A DNA stretch of 64,000 bases, taken from positions 398,881 to 462,880 of the forward strand of contig JAKLII010000001.1 in assembly GCA_022709695.1 (NCBI GenBank). The letters run 5' to 3'. This document shows, piece after piece, positions 27,389-36,985 of this stretch. The notes under the pieces were generated by a model, which was given only the letters and a program-made list of their open reading frames with translations, ran no database searches and was not told the origin of the DNA. This stretch comes from Bacteroidota bacterium (GTDB lineage: Bacteria > Bacteroidota > Bacteroidia > Bacteroidales > SKPS01). The position numbers and the translations under genes were made by a program. How positions within the stretch are numbered: position 1 is the stretch's first letter; every line of letters starts with the position of its first letter.

Positions 27389-28336
27389 ATGCTTCACCAC
27401 AAAAAGAAAAACCTGAACAGGATGTTCCGAATCAAAACTCCGTTAATCCTTGTGATGGTGGCCCTGCTGAGTTACCAGGGTACCGCTTCAGTAACGCAGG
27501 CAAACAACTACCGTAGCTTTGAACACTGGTACCTGGGACTATCTCTCGGCACCACAAAGTTCTACGGCGACGTCAGTACCAGACGCAACTCCTTCTCCAA
27601 TTCCAATCCATTCTCAGGTGACTTTTACAGCGACCGTAACTTCATGTACGGCCTCTCCCTCACCAAAAAGTTCAGCGGGGTATTCTGGACCAAAATGAAT
27701 CTGCTTACCGGCACCTTATCCTCCTCCGACGAAAATCAGGATTACTATTTCAAAAGCGACATCGTGGAAGTAAGTGCCTCGGGCATCCTGAACCTCACTG
27801 ATGTCTTCCTGGGGAATGACCCCCAAAGGCCTCTGAATGTATACGCTTACGCCGGACTGGGAATCCTCAGCTACCGTGCTTGGATACGGCAACAGGACAC
27901 CGACAGCCTGATTGACACCGAAGGGACCGGGCACAGGAAAGCCCTCAATATGATCATCCCACTCGGCATCGGAGCAGAATACAGAGTTACCGGAACCTTT
28001 ACCGTTACCGGCGAGTTCAGCCTGAGAAACCTGCGGGCCGATAACCTGGATGCCCATGCAAGCGTAAACACAAGCCAGGAAGGATACGGATACATCAACC
28101 TCGGACTGCACTACCAGTTCGATATGCCCGAAGGGCTCTTCAGGAGCAACCACCGCTACAACGGAAAATCAACCGACCCTGCCATCAGGGCTTACAACAA
28201 GCGGAAAGCCAATATCATGAAGACCGACGGCTACCGCAAAGGGCTACGTGTGAAGAAGCAGCTTGAGCGGGAAAGAAAAGAGTGGCTCATCTTCAGGTTC
28301 TTCAAAAAGACCCACCTCGATATGGCTACCGAGTAA
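27389..28336 (+). CDS. Outer membrane beta-barrel protein
   Basis: A 315-residue exported protein. The signal peptide is followed by WYLGLSLGTTKFYGDVSTRR, typical of small OmpA/OmpW-like barrels, and by alternating hydrophobic strands ending in YGYINLGLHYQF. The last 70 residues are basic and probably lie outside the barrel. The ATG at 27389 is chosen over the TTG one codon upstream. It has its own promoter. Cargo or ligand unknown. Confidence 0.82.
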   Translation: MLHHKKKNLNRMFRIKTPLILVMVALLSYQGTASVTQANNYRSFEHWYLGLSLGTTKFYGDVSTRRNSFSNSNPFSGDFYSDRNFMYGLSLTKKFSGVFWTKMNLLTGTLSSSDENQDYYFKSDIVEVSASGILNLTDVFLGNDPQRPLNVYAYAGLGILSYRAWIRQQDTDSLIDTEGTGHRKALNMIIPLGIGAEYRVTGTFTVTGEFSLRNLRADNLDAHASVNTSQEGYGYINLGLHYQFDMPEGLFRSNHRYNGKSTDPAIRAYNKRKANIMKTDGYRKGLRVKKQLERERKEWLIFRFFKKTHLDMATE

Positions 28337-28374
28337 GAAAAGCCACTCCTCTGTTCAGAACAGTTTATTGCGCA

Positions 28375-29619
28375 CTAATCCAGGCTGTGGATCACAAGTC
28401 CGCTGCGAAGCTTGGGCTCAAACCATGTGGTTTTCGGGGGCATGATGTTGCCGGTATCCGCAATACGGATCAGCTGATCCATGCTTACAGGATACAGCGC
28501 AAATGCAACCACCATCTCACCCGAATCTACGCGGCGTTTAAGCTCACCGAGTCCCCGGATACCTCCCACAAAATCAATTCTTTTTGATTTCCGGAGGTCG
28601 GTGATGTCAAAAATCGGCGTTAACACCTGCCCGGAGAGAATTGTCACATCAAGACAACCAATGGGATCGTCGTCGTTATAAAACCCTTCCCTGGCAGTAA
28701 GTGAATACCACTCACCCTGCATGTACATACTGAAATTATGCAGTGCACAGGGCCTGTATTCCTCAGAACCCATGTTCTTCACTTCAAAGGCGGTGCTCAG
28801 CTTTTCCAGCAGCTCCTGAGGTGTGAGCCCGTTCAGGTCCCTGATGACCCGGTTGTAGTCGATAATGGTAAGCTGGTTGTCGGGGAAATGTACGGCAAGG
28901 AAGAAATTATACTCCTCGTCGCCCCTGTGATCCGGATTAGCCCCTTTCCGTTCATTGCCAACCAGCGCAGCTGCTGCAGTCCGGTGATGCCCGTCAGCCA
29001 CATAGGTGGCAGGAATCTCAGCAAAAAGAGCTGTTAGCCTGCTGATGGTACTTTTGTCACGCACCACCCAGAAATGATGGCCGAAGCCATCCACTGAGGT
29101 GAAATCGTAATCGGGCGTATGCTTTACCACTTCAGCTACAATTCTGTCAATTTCTGCATTGGCCGGATAGGTAAAAAATACTGGTTCATAGTTCATCCCC
29201 GAAGTCCTCACATGCATCTTGCGGTCCTCTTCCTTGTCAGGTCGTGTAAGCTCATGCTTTTTAATCCTGTCGTTCATGTAGTCCTCTACCCACGCACAGG
29301 CTACCAGTCCGTACTGGGTTTTGCCGTTCATGGTCTGTGCGTAGATGTACAGCAGGTCTTCCGCATCCTGTACAAGTACACCATCCGACATCAGCTTTCT
29401 GAAGTTGTCCCTCCCCTTTTCGTATACCTCCATGCTGTATTCGTATACATCATCCGGCAGGTCAATTTCGGGTTTGATCACATGCAGAAACGACCAGGGA
29501 TTACCTGCTGATTCGTGCCTGGCTTCCTCTTTATTCAATACATCGTAAGGCCTTGAAGCAATCCGTTGTGCTTTACCGGGTACAGGCCTGATCCCCTTGA
29601 AGGATTTGATTTTCACCAT
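28375..29619 (-). CDS. DUF1015 family protein
   Basis: A 414-residue protein of the DUF1015 family. It begins with FKGIRPVPGKAQRIASRPYD and contains YVADGHHRTAAAA, a ParB-like DGHHR motif that in related folds binds nucleotide. Its biochemical role is not established. In many Bacteroidota it follows serC and serA, hinting at a link to serine or phosphoserine metabolism; here a four-helix-bundle gene lies between. It has its own promoter box. Confidence 0.88.
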   Translation of the reverse strand: MVKIKSFKGIRPVPGKAQRIASRPYDVLNKEEARHESAGNPWSFLHVIKPEIDLPDDVYEYSMEVYEKGRDNFRKLMSDGVLVQDAEDLLYIYAQTMNGKTQYGLVACAWVEDYMNDRIKKHELTRPDKEEDRKMHVRTSGMNYEPVFFTYPANAEIDRIVAEVVKHTPDYDFTSVDGFGHHFWVVRDKSTISRLTALFAEIPATYVADGHHRTAAAALVGNERKGANPDHRGDEEYNFFLAVHFPDNQLTIIDYNRVIRDLNGLTPQELLEKLSTAFEVKNMGSEEYRPCALHNFSMYMQGEWYSLTAREGFYNDDDPIGCLDVTILSGQVLTPIFDITDLRKSKRIDFVGGIRGLGELKRRVDSGEMVVAFALYPVSMDQLIRIADTGNIMPPKTTWFEPKLRSGLVIHSLD

Positions 29620-29644
29620 AGTAGTTCTGTATATTTTGTTTGTG

Positions 29645-29652
29645 CAAAAGTA
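29645..29652 (-). promoter_or_regulatory. -7 box for the DUF1015 gene
   Basis: The minus strand reads TACTTTTG, a perfect match, 25 nt before the ATG. Confidence 0.65.
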
Positions 29653-29664
29653 ATCAAGTATGGA

Positions 29665-30090
29665 TTATTCCATCCCATCAGGATAAACTTCCCGGGATTC
29701 CTGTTTTCGTTGCGGTTTTTCCAGGGATGCGATCAAAGCTCCCAGCATCCTCGACATTTCGATCACCAATTCGCGGTTTTCATGGCTCTGTTCATCAGAA
29801 ATCAGCGCGAGCCGGTGCATCAGGGTGCCCATCACCAGTGCTTCACGAACCAGGGTTTTTGCCTCTTTCAGCAGCTGCACAAACTGGGGTTTGCTCCGTG
29901 AGCTCCCCTCGGCAATGGCGTTTGCAATGTTCCGCGACAATTTCAGGAATTCTTTCGCAAGGATCCTGTTGTTCGGTGTCTCTTCCAAATTTGCAGTTAA
30001 GTGATATACCCACTCCACATACGATAAAGCTTTATCATAAATCCTCAGATCCTCAAATCTGAAAAAATTATATGTTCTATCATCTTCCAT
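29665..30090 (-). CDS. Four-helix bundle protein (S23/IVP family)
   Basis: A 141-residue helical protein of the family first found as 23S rRNA intervening-sequence proteins. The hallmark is an N-terminal FRFEDLRIYDKALSYVEWVY helix, then AKEFLKLSRNIANAIAEGSS and a third helix VQLLKEAKTLVREALV. It probably forms a multimeric bundle; function is unknown. It stands between serA (113 nt gap) and the DUF1015 gene, whose promoter starts just past its stop, so it looks like a later insertion into a conserved operon. Confidence 0.9.
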   Translation of the reverse strand: MEDDRTYNFFRFEDLRIYDKALSYVEWVYHLTANLEETPNNRILAKEFLKLSRNIANAIAEGSSRSKPQFVQLLKEAKTLVREALVMGTLMHRLALISDEQSHENRELVIEMSRMLGALIASLEKPQRKQESREVYPDGME

Positions 30091-30203
30091 GATACGTTTC
30101 CTTATAGTTAAAAATGAATACTTTAATCCAGAGGGCGGTACAACGTCCTCTGAAACATGCTTTTCCGAACTTCAGGCAGGCCGACTCCAGTGCCTTGTGC
30201 AGG

Positions 30204-31127
30204 CTACTTGTTTACCTGGAAGGTAACATCCCCCTTTTCAAAGAATGCCACGATCTGCACTGCGGCTGCCACTCCTGCATTGTTGTTTGCCTCAGAGGTC
30301 TGGGCACCCATTTTTTTCGGAGTTGCAAAGAAGCGGTCGGGGTATTGTTCCTTCAGAGCAGCGGCACAGTCGGGCTCCACATCGGTAAGATAAATGAAAT
30401 CCTGACGTTCTGCAAACATCTTCATGAGTCCGTCTTCACAGATTACCTCCTTGCGGGCTGTGTTCACCAGGGTTGCTCCCTTGGGCATACGCGACAGCAG
30501 GTCAAAACCGATGGAATTTCTGGTTTTGTCGTTGGCCGGGATATTCAGTGACACATACTGATTTTCTGCATAGAGATCATCAACCGATTTCACCGGATGC
30601 ACCTGGTCTTTTACCATAATACTCTCATCCACAAAAGGATCGAAAGAGGTAACTTTCATTCCGAATCCTTTGGCAATCCGGGCGATGTTTTTTCCAACAT
30701 AACCATACGCATGGATACCCAGGGTTTTGTCCTTCAGCTCAGTACCCGATTTTCCGTTAAACCTCCCGCGTGCCTGAAACACCATCATACCCAGTGCCAG
30801 TTCGGCCACTGCATTGGAGTTTTGCCCGGGGGTGTTCATAACCACAACGTTATGGGCTGTGGCTGCCTTCAGGTCCACATTGTCGTATCCGGCTCCGGCC
30901 CTGACCACGATTTTCAGGTTCGGGGCTGCAGCCATCACCTCCGCATCGATGATGTCGCTGCGGATGATAATGGCTTCTGCTTCCTTTACCGCTTCCAGCA
31001 GCTCCTGCTTCTGGGTGTACCCTTCCAGCAACCGTAACTCATAACCACTCTGGTCAACAACCTGCCTGATGCTCTTGACAGCGCTGGCAGCAAAGGGTTT
31101 GTCGGTAGCAATCAATATTTTTCTCAT
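30204..31127 (-). CDS. serA: D-3-phosphoglycerate dehydrogenase, short Bacteroidota form
   Basis: A 307-residue D-2-hydroxyacid dehydrogenase catalysing the first step of serine synthesis. The Rossmann domain has GIHAYGYVGKNIAR, and VRAGAGYDNVDL and NTAR (R225) match the family's substrate and catalytic arginine sites. There is no C-terminal ACT domain, so no allosteric serine control of the usual type. Where the family has its catalytic histidine (HIGAST), this protein has PKKMGAQTSEA, with Lys271-Lys272. It lies 18 nt after serC in the same operon. Confidence 0.93.
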   Translation of the reverse strand: MRKILIATDKPFAASAVKSIRQVVDQSGYELRLLEGYTQKQELLEAVKEAEAIIIRSDIIDAEVMAAAPNLKIVVRAGAGYDNVDLKAATAHNVVVMNTPGQNSNAVAELALGMMVFQARGRFNGKSGTELKDKTLGIHAYGYVGKNIARIAKGFGMKVTSFDPFVDESIMVKDQVHPVKSVDDLYAENQYVSLNIPANDKTRNSIGFDLLSRMPKGATLVNTARKEVICEDGLMKMFAERQDFIYLTDVEPDCAAALKEQYPDRFFATPKKMGAQTSEANNNAGVAAAVQIVAFFEKGDVTFQVNK

Positions 31128-31145
31128 AGCTTTTCAGATTTGAGG

Positions 31146-32219
31146 TTACGCCTTCAGTTCGGCAAATTTGTTCATACAATCCACCAGTGCCTGTACGCTT
31201 TCGATGGGCATGGCATTGTAGCAGGAGGCCCTGAAACCGCCAACCGAACGGTGACCGGCGATCCCTACCATACCGTGTTCCTTGGCAAACGTACTGAATT
31301 CACCTTCCAGGGCAGCATACTTCTCCTCCATCACAAAACAGATGTTCATCAGCGAACGATCTGCAGGATCAGGTATGGTGGAACGGAACAGCGGATTGGT
31401 GTCGATGGCATTGTACAGCAGGGCTGCCTTGGCCTGATTCCGCTTCTGCATTTCCACAACTCCGCCACACGATTTCAGCCATTTCAGGGTCTGAAGGGCA
31501 GCAAAGACCGGAAGCACGGGAGGTGTATTGAACATCGACTCCTTGTCGATATGGGTCTGGTAATTCAGCATGGTGGGAATTTTCCGTTCCACCTTGCCCA
31601 GGATATCATTTTTAATGATCACAAAGGTCACCCCGGCAGGTGCAAGGTTCTTCTGGGCACCGCCATAAATGAGGGCATACTTCGAGATGTCAACCGGTCT
31701 GCTGAAGATGTCGGATGACATATCGGCTACCAGCGGAATCTTCACATCCATGTCATATTTGATCTCGGTACCGAAAATGGTGTTGTTGGTGGTGATGTGG
31801 AAATAATCGGCATCCTCCGGAATCTCATACTGCTTTGGAATGTAGGAGAAGTTTTTGTCTTTCGAGGATGCCACTTCAACGGCTTCGCCAAAGAATTTTG
31901 CTTCTTTCAGCGCTTTGGAAGCCCATTCGCCGGTGTTCAGGTAGGCCGATTTCCGGTTCATCAGGTTGAAAGGCACCATGCAGAACTGAAGGCTGGCACC
32001 GCCACCGAGGAAGATAACGGAGTAGCCTTCCGGAATCGACAGGATCTCTTTGAACATGGCAACGGCTTCATCCATCACGGCAACGAACTCTTTGCCCCTG
32101 TGTGAAACTTCCATCACAGAAAGGCCGGTACCGGCAAAGTCTTTTACAGCCTTGGCGGTTTCGTCAATAGTAAATTGCGGCAGGATTGAAGGTCCGGCAG
32201 AAAAATTATGCTTTTTCAT
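31146..32219 (-). CDS. serC: Phosphoserine aminotransferase
   Basis: A 357-residue class V PLP aminotransferase making 3-phosphoserine, and also serving pyridoxal phosphate synthesis in some bacteria. It starts [14 protein letters not shown], the family signature, and has the PLP lysine K190 in [15 protein letters not shown], preceded by [14 protein letters not shown]. Length is normal. It is the first gene of serC-serA; no clear promoter box was seen in the 240 nt between it and tRNA-Leu. Confidence 0.96.
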   Translation of the reverse strand: MKKHNFSAGPSILPQFTIDETAKAVKDFAGTGLSVMEVSHRGKEFVAVMDEAVAMFKEILSIPEGYSVIFLGGGASLQFCMVPFNLMNRKSAYLNTGEWASKALKEAKFFGEAVEVASSKDKNFSYIPKQYEIPEDADYFHITTNNTIFGTEIKYDMDVKIPLVADMSSDIFSRPVDISKYALIYGGAQKNLAPAGVTFVIIKNDILGKVERKIPTMLNYQTHIDKESMFNTPPVLPVFAALQTLKWLKSCGGVVEMQKRNQAKAALLYNAIDTNPLFRSTIPDPADRSLMNICFVMEEKYAALEGEFSTFAKEHGMVGIAGHRSVGGFRASCYNAMPIESVQALVDCMNKFAELKA

Positions 32220-32425
32220 AGCGTAATTGGGTATTGGTTAGTTATTACGAGGTTTGATCTTGGCAGTAGTTAAAGTGGGTGCAATTTCTGACTTTTTTTT
32301 AAATCTTCCATGCTGTTTCTGATGAAAAAAACGAACGGATTTTACGAAATCGGAGTGAAATATATCAACACCCCCCGGAACTGACCTGGTTGGGAATGGT
32401 GATGAAAGGATATCAATAAATTCCG

Positions 32426-32433
32426 TATTTTTG
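32426..32433 (+). promoter_or_regulatory. -7 box for tRNA-Leu
   Basis: TATTTTTG, a perfect match, ends 28 nt before the tRNA; the downstream tig gene may share it. Confidence 0.65.
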
Positions 32434-32461
32434 CAGTCCCGAAAACCAAAAAAGCATCATT

Positions 32462-32543
32462 GCGGATGTGGCGTAATTGGTAGCCGCGCCAGACTTAGGA
32501 TCTGGTGCCGAAAGGCGTGGGGGTTCGAGTCCCTTCATCCGCA
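32462..32543 (+). tRNA. tRNA-Leu (TAG)
   Basis: Acceptor GCGGATG / CATCCGC, anticodon stem CCAGA/TCTGG around CTTAGGA (anticodon TAG), a long class II variable arm (TGCCGAAAGGCGT), T loop TTCGAGT, discriminator A at 32543. CCA is not encoded. The trigger factor gene starts 37 nt downstream. Confidence 0.96.
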
Positions 32544-32579
32544 CAAGTCATCAATCATTTTTATCAGGAACAAGCGAAT

Positions 32580-33926
32580 ATGAACATCACACAGGAAAGT
32601 ACAGGTGCCTTGACTGCCACCGTAACCATCGACATCGGGAAAGCTGATTATCAGCCATTGCTGGAAGAAAAACTCCGGGATTACAGAAAAAAGATGAAAA
32701 TGCCCGGCTTCAGGGAGGGGAAAGTGCCCCTTGGGGTAGTAAACAAAATGTACGGCAAAGCTGTGCTTGCAGAGGTGATCAACACCCTGATCTCCGATAA
32801 CCTGCAAAAGCATCTGGACGAAAACCATGCAGAAACCCTTGCCTCGCCCCTGCCAAACCGTGAGAAGCAGGAACCGATCGACTTCGACACCCAGGAATCA
32901 TTCAGCTTCAGCTTTGACATTGCCCTGCGCCCTGAGATCCATACCCACTTCTCAACCCTGGAAGGCCTTGTGAAATACGAAGTGATTCCGGATGAAAAAA
33001 GCGTTGAGGATTACCTGCAACATATTCTGAAACAGTACGGTACCCTTGAGGAGACGGATGTAGTGGCTGAGGGCGATATGCTGCACTGTGAAATCGACGA
33101 GGTGAATGATGCAGGAGAACGCTTCATGGGAAGCATCCATTCCCACGGGCATGTGACGGTTGATCTCATCAAAGATGCAGAGATCCGCAACCAGTTCATC
33201 GGCTCCGCCACAGGGAAGGTGATCCGCATGAACCCCATGACAGCTTTTGACAACAGAACCGAAGTGGCTGCGCTGCTCGGCATCAAGACGGAAGAACTGC
33301 AGGAGCCGCTGAATATGTTTGATTTTGAGATCACTAAAATTGAACGGAAGATCCCTGCCGCCATCGACGAAAAACTCCTTGCAGAAGTCTTCCCGGATGA
33401 CCAGCTAACCTCCGAAGAGGATCTCAGAAACAGGATACGCAGGGATATTGCAGAATCCTACAACAAGGAAGCTGAAAACAGGATGCTTGCGGATGCCCTG
33501 GAGAAATTGCTGGAACAGAGCGCTATTGAGCTGCCGGACGCCTTCATGAAGCGCTGGCTGCTGGAGAATGAAGAGGGTGAAAAGAGCACCCCGGAGGAGA
33601 TTGATGCCCACTATGATGACTATGCACGTCAGCTCCGGTATGCCCTCATCCGCAACCATATCATCACCGAAAACGACCTTCGGGTAACCGCAGGAGACCT
33701 GGAACTATACGTGGCATCCGTTCTGCGTTTGCCTGAACCTGACCAGCAGCGGGAGGACCAGAAGGAGATGGTGAAAAGGCTTACCGGAACGCTGATCCAG
33801 GACAAAAAACAGTTTGATGAAATTTCGGACCGGATCATGGAGGACAAAATTGCGCGGCTGATCCTGGAAAAAGTCCCCTATACCACGCAGGAGATCACCC
33901 TGGAAGAGTTCAATAAAACCGTTTAA
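32580..33926 (+). CDS. tig: Trigger factor, divergent Bacteroidota form
   Basis: A 448-residue ribosome-associated chaperone. The N-terminal ribosome-binding domain has MPGFREGKVPLGVVNKMYGK, equivalent to the GFRxGKxP signature. The central PPIase-like domain is degenerate, and the C-terminal helical region follows. I chose ATG 32580 (MNITQESTGAL) because the longer frame would begin inside tRNA-Leu. It heads tig-clpP-clpX, the classical protein quality control cluster. Confidence 0.95.
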   Translation: MNITQESTGALTATVTIDIGKADYQPLLEEKLRDYRKKMKMPGFREGKVPLGVVNKMYGKAVLAEVINTLISDNLQKHLDENHAETLASPLPNREKQEPIDFDTQESFSFSFDIALRPEIHTHFSTLEGLVKYEVIPDEKSVEDYLQHILKQYGTLEETDVVAEGDMLHCEIDEVNDAGERFMGSIHSHGHVTVDLIKDAEIRNQFIGSATGKVIRMNPMTAFDNRTEVAALLGIKTEELQEPLNMFDFEITKIERKIPAAIDEKLLAEVFPDDQLTSEEDLRNRIRRDIAESYNKEAENRMLADALEKLLEQSAIELPDAFMKRWLLENEEGEKSTPEEIDAHYDDYARQLRYALIRNHIITENDLRVTAGDLELYVASVLRLPEPDQQREDQKEMVKRLTGTLIQDKKQFDEISDRIMEDKIARLILEKVPYTTQEITLEEFNKTV

Positions 33927-33947
33927 TAACCCCAAAAAGCGTTAACC

Positions 33948-34628
33948 ATGGACAGCAAGGAATTCAGAAAATATGCGATAAAACATGCCGGTATCAGTTC
34001 ACTGACGCTGGACAGTTACACCTCCATCACATCAGGATACATCACCCCCAATATCATCGAAGAGCGCCAGCTGAACATTGCCCAGATGGACGTTTTTTCG
34101 CGCCTGATGATGGACAGGATCATTTTCCTCGGGGTTCCCATCAACGATGACGTGGCCAATATCATTCAGGCACAGCTCCTTTTCCTTGAGTCGGCCGATC
34201 CGAAGAAGGACATCCAGATCTACCTGAACACACCGGGTGGTTCGGTGTATGCAGGCCTCGGTATTTACGACACCATGCAGTACATCGGGCCCGACGTGGC
34301 CACCATCTGCACCGGTATGGCCGCTTCGATGGGTGCCGTGTTGCTTTGCGCAGGTGCCGCGAAAAAACGGACTGCCCTCCCCCATTCGCGGGTGCTCATC
34401 CACCAGCCCATGGGTGGTGCACAGGGACAGGCCTCTGATATCGAAATCACTGCCCGTGAGATCATGAAGCTAAAGAAGGAGCTGTACGATATCATCGCCA
34501 TCCATTCCGGCCAAACCTTCGAAAGGATTGAAAAGGATTCAGACCGTGATTACTGGATGACGGCACAGGAAGCCCTTGAATACGGGATGATCGACGAGGT
34601 GCTTCACAGGAATTCAAAGAAGAAGTAA
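33948..34628 (+). CDS. clpP: ATP-dependent Clp protease proteolytic subunit
   Basis: A 226-residue serine protease that forms the tetradecameric chamber. The catalytic triad is S127 ([13 protein letters not shown]), H152 (VLIHQPMGG) and D201 (SDRDYWM). The oxyanion-hole strand is [10 protein letters not shown]. The N-terminus is longer than in E. coli and may be trimmed. It is 21 nt after tig and 34 nt before clpX. Confidence 0.97.
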   Translation: MDSKEFRKYAIKHAGISSLTLDSYTSITSGYITPNIIEERQLNIAQMDVFSRLMMDRIIFLGVPINDDVANIIQAQLLFLESADPKKDIQIYLNTPGGSVYAGLGIYDTMQYIGPDVATICTGMAASMGAVLLCAGAAKKRTALPHSRVLIHQPMGGAQGQASDIEITAREIMKLKKELYDIIAIHSGQTFERIEKDSDRDYWMTAQEALEYGMIDEVLHRNSKKK

Positions 34629-34662
34629 TAACCTCCGGCAGAAGCCGGCTATTTTTTCAGGT

Positions 34663-35943
34663 ATGGCCAAACAGACCCATAACACCTGCTCTTTCTGCGG
34701 CAAGTCGCGAAGCCAGACCCGGATGCTCATATCGGGCATCGATGCCAACATCTGCGACGAATGTGTGGCCCAGGCGCAGCAGATCATCCAGGAAGAGATG
34801 CCCCGCCGCCAGGGAGAGGCCTTCGCAGAGCCTGATGTGCGCAAACCCAGGGATATCAAGGCCTACCTGGATCAGTATGTGATCGGGCAGGAGCAGGCCA
34901 AGATAGTGCTGTCCGTTGCGGTGTACAACCACTACAAGCGCATCGGGGCAGCATTGAAGCAGAAGACGGAGAAAGACGCGCCCGGCGTGAAGGGGCAGAA
35001 ACATCCGCGGGAGGAAGAGGTGGAGATCGAAAAGTCCAATATCATCCTGGTGGGGGAAACCGGTACCGGAAAGACCCTTCTGGCACGCACCATTGCCCGG
35101 ATGTTGAATGTCCCCTTCTGCATTGCCGATGCCACGGTACTCACAGAGGCCGGTTACGTGGGGGAAGACGTGGAGAGTGTCCTCACAAGGCTCCTCCAGG
35201 CTGCCGACTACGACGTGCCGGCGGCAGAGCGGGGCATCGTGTTTATTGACGAGATCGACAAGATCGCGCGCAAGGGCGACAACCCCTCCATCACCCGCGA
35301 CGTGTCGGGTGAAGGGGTGCAGCAGGCATTGCTCAAGCTGCTCGAAGGCACCATGGTGAATGTCCCACCTCAGGGTGGGCGAAAACATCCGGAACAACGG
35401 ATGATCCAGATCGACACCCGCAACATCCTGTTTGTGTGCGGCGGGGCGTTCAACGGAATGGACAAGATCATCGCCAACAGGATGCAAACCAACGTGATAG
35501 GCTATGGCAATACCTTTACCCATCAGGTCGAAGACGAACACCTTTTACGGTATATCGCCCCGCAGGACCTCAGGAAATTCGGCCTTATCCCTGAAATCGT
35601 GGGCAGGATGCCGGTGGTAACCTACCTTGAACCCCTCGACAGAACCGCGCTGAAACGGATCCTCACCGAACCGAAAAATGCCATCAGCAGGCAGTTCACC
35701 CGCCTCTTTGAACTCGATGGCATCCAGCTCACGATCGATGACGGCGTGTTCGATTTCATCGTTGACAAAGCCATCGAATTCAAGCTCGGGGCCAGAGGGC
35801 TGAGAAGTATCTTCGAGGCGATCCTCACCGAAGATATGTTCAACCTGCCATCGGAAAAAGATGTAAAGACCCTCCATGTTACCCGTGATTATGCAGACCG
35901 GAAGCTCTCCGAAACCAGTATCTCACGCCTGAAAGTAGCCTGA
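34663..35943 (+). CDS. clpX: ATP-dependent Clp protease ATPase subunit ClpX
   Basis: A 426-residue AAA+ unfoldase that feeds ClpP. The zinc-binding domain has C9, C12, C31 and C34. Walker A is GETGTGKT (131-138), the pore loop includes GYVGED, and Walker B is IVFIDEIDK. Sensor and arginine-finger regions look intact. The ClpP-docking loop reads NVIGYGN, that is IGY instead of the IGF of enteric ClpX. It is co-transcribed with tig and clpP. Confidence 0.97.
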   Translation: MAKQTHNTCSFCGKSRSQTRMLISGIDANICDECVAQAQQIIQEEMPRRQGEAFAEPDVRKPRDIKAYLDQYVIGQEQAKIVLSVAVYNHYKRIGAALKQKTEKDAPGVKGQKHPREEEVEIEKSNIILVGETGTGKTLLARTIARMLNVPFCIADATVLTEAGYVGEDVESVLTRLLQAADYDVPAAERGIVFIDEIDKIARKGDNPSITRDVSGEGVQQALLKLLEGTMVNVPPQGGRKHPEQRMIQIDTRNILFVCGGAFNGMDKIIANRMQTNVIGYGNTFTHQVEDEHLLRYIAPQDLRKFGLIPEIVGRMPVVTYLEPLDRTALKRILTEPKNAISRQFTRLFELDGIQLTIDDGVFDFIVDKAIEFKLGARGLRSIFEAILTEDMFNLPSEKDVKTLHVTRDYADRKLSETSISRLKVA

Positions 35944-35999
35944 CCATGCTTCACGTCGGTATAATATTTGTTTCCCGGCATCCGTTCAATTTTACACCA

Positions 36000-36617
36000 A
36001 TGCGGTTAATCATGCGCCTGAAACAACTCATTCCCCTGTTTATATTGCTTGCGGTTCCGGCCGCCGGCATCGCCCAGACGGGAAAAACCCCCGGGGCAAA
36101 ACCTGTTCAACTGGTGAAATGTGTGGTTATCGAAGGGGATACCTTTGTGTATACCGTGCTGCCTACATTCCACTTCTTCTCACCAAAAGTATTCAGAAGC
36201 AAGAAAGAGAAGGAGCACTATTACCGGTTGGTGTACAACGTTAAAAAGGTGTACCCCTATGCCCGGCTGGCGGGCATCAAACTCAGGGAATACAACGAAC
36301 TGATGCTCAAGGCCAAAAGCGACAAAGCCCGGAAAGAGATCATGAAACGGGCAGAAGATGATCTGGAGAAGGAATTTGGAAAAGAGCTGCGTAAGCTCAC
36401 TTTCTCCCAGGGGGTGATTCTGCTCAAACTCATCGACCGTGAAACCGGGCAATCGGGCTATACCCTGGTGTCAGAGCTAAGAGGAGCCTTCAGGGCCTTT
36501 TTCTGGCAGGGGATCGGGAGAATTTTCGGGTATAACCTGAAGATGAAATATGACCCTGCCGGGGTCGACCGGGAGATCGAGGAGATCGTTCTCAAGATCC
36601 AGTTTGGGCAGATTTGA
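36000..36617 (+). CDS. DUF4294 family exported protein
   Basis: About 205 residues. The start at 36000 (MRLIMRLKQLIPLFILLAVP) gives a signal peptide; an upstream ATG at 35946 would put 18 more residues before it. The mature part has VVIEGDTFVYTVLPTFHFFS and a charged helical section with LRKLTFSQGVILLKLIDRET, characteristic of DUF4294, a Bacteroidota family of unknown function. It follows clpX by 56 nt. Confidence 0.83.
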   Translation: MRLIMRLKQLIPLFILLAVPAAGIAQTGKTPGAKPVQLVKCVVIEGDTFVYTVLPTFHFFSPKVFRSKKEKEHYYRLVYNVKKVYPYARLAGIKLREYNELMLKAKSDKARKEIMKRAEDDLEKEFGKELRKLTFSQGVILLKLIDRETGQSGYTLVSELRGAFRAFFWQGIGRIFGYNLKMKYDPAGVDREIEEIVLKIQFGQI

Positions 36618-36985
36618 TAAAAAGGTAAAAGGCAAAAGTGAAAAGTGAAAAAATCTGTGTGATCTGCAGGCAAAAAAGAACACAGATGACGCGGATTTAT
36701 TAAGATTTACACTGATTTTTCTTTACCACATAGGATCAATAGGTGACATAGGATCATAGGTTTTCATCTATGTGCCTATTCACCTATGTTTCTATGTGGT
36801 TCAAAAAAATGTTGGAGCTCTGAAACATACTGGCTTTTCACCTCTTTTTGAAAATCATATTAAATCATAAAAATCAGCGTTATCCGCGTTCTGTCTATAA
36901 TAGCGACAAATGCACGAATGAGCGCAGCCCGCAAACATAAATTCGTGTATTCGTGGCTGTTTTTTCTGCACGCATTCATCGATAA
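36618..36985. repeat. Gene-free 368-nt stretch with intergenic repeats
   Basis: It contains, in order: a copy of a GCGGATTTATTAAGATTTACA-type dispersed repeat (36676-36720), a long imperfect hairpin (36724-36801), and an inverted copy of the first element (about 36845-36900) reading ATCAGCGTTATCCGCGTTCT. An ATTCGTGTATTCGTGGC motif follows. No coding frame, terminator with T tract or promoter was recognised. Confidence 0.8.
36724..36801. repeat. Long imperfect inverted repeat between DUF4294 and sugar transferase genes
   Basis: The left arm (ACCACATAGGATCAATAGGT onward) pairs with a right arm ending CACCTATGTTTCTATGTGGT; each arm is roughly 34 nt with a few mismatches. It would form a long stem in either transcript and separates two convergent operons. 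Confidence 0.85.

Noticed and set aside
30204..31127. serA as a pseudogene because of the missing histidine
   Set aside because: The frame is intact, other motifs are conserved and it sits in a serC-serA operon; a variant active site is more likely.
32505..32579. N-terminal extension of trigger factor
   Set aside because: It would start inside tRNA-Leu; ATG 32580 fits the family start.
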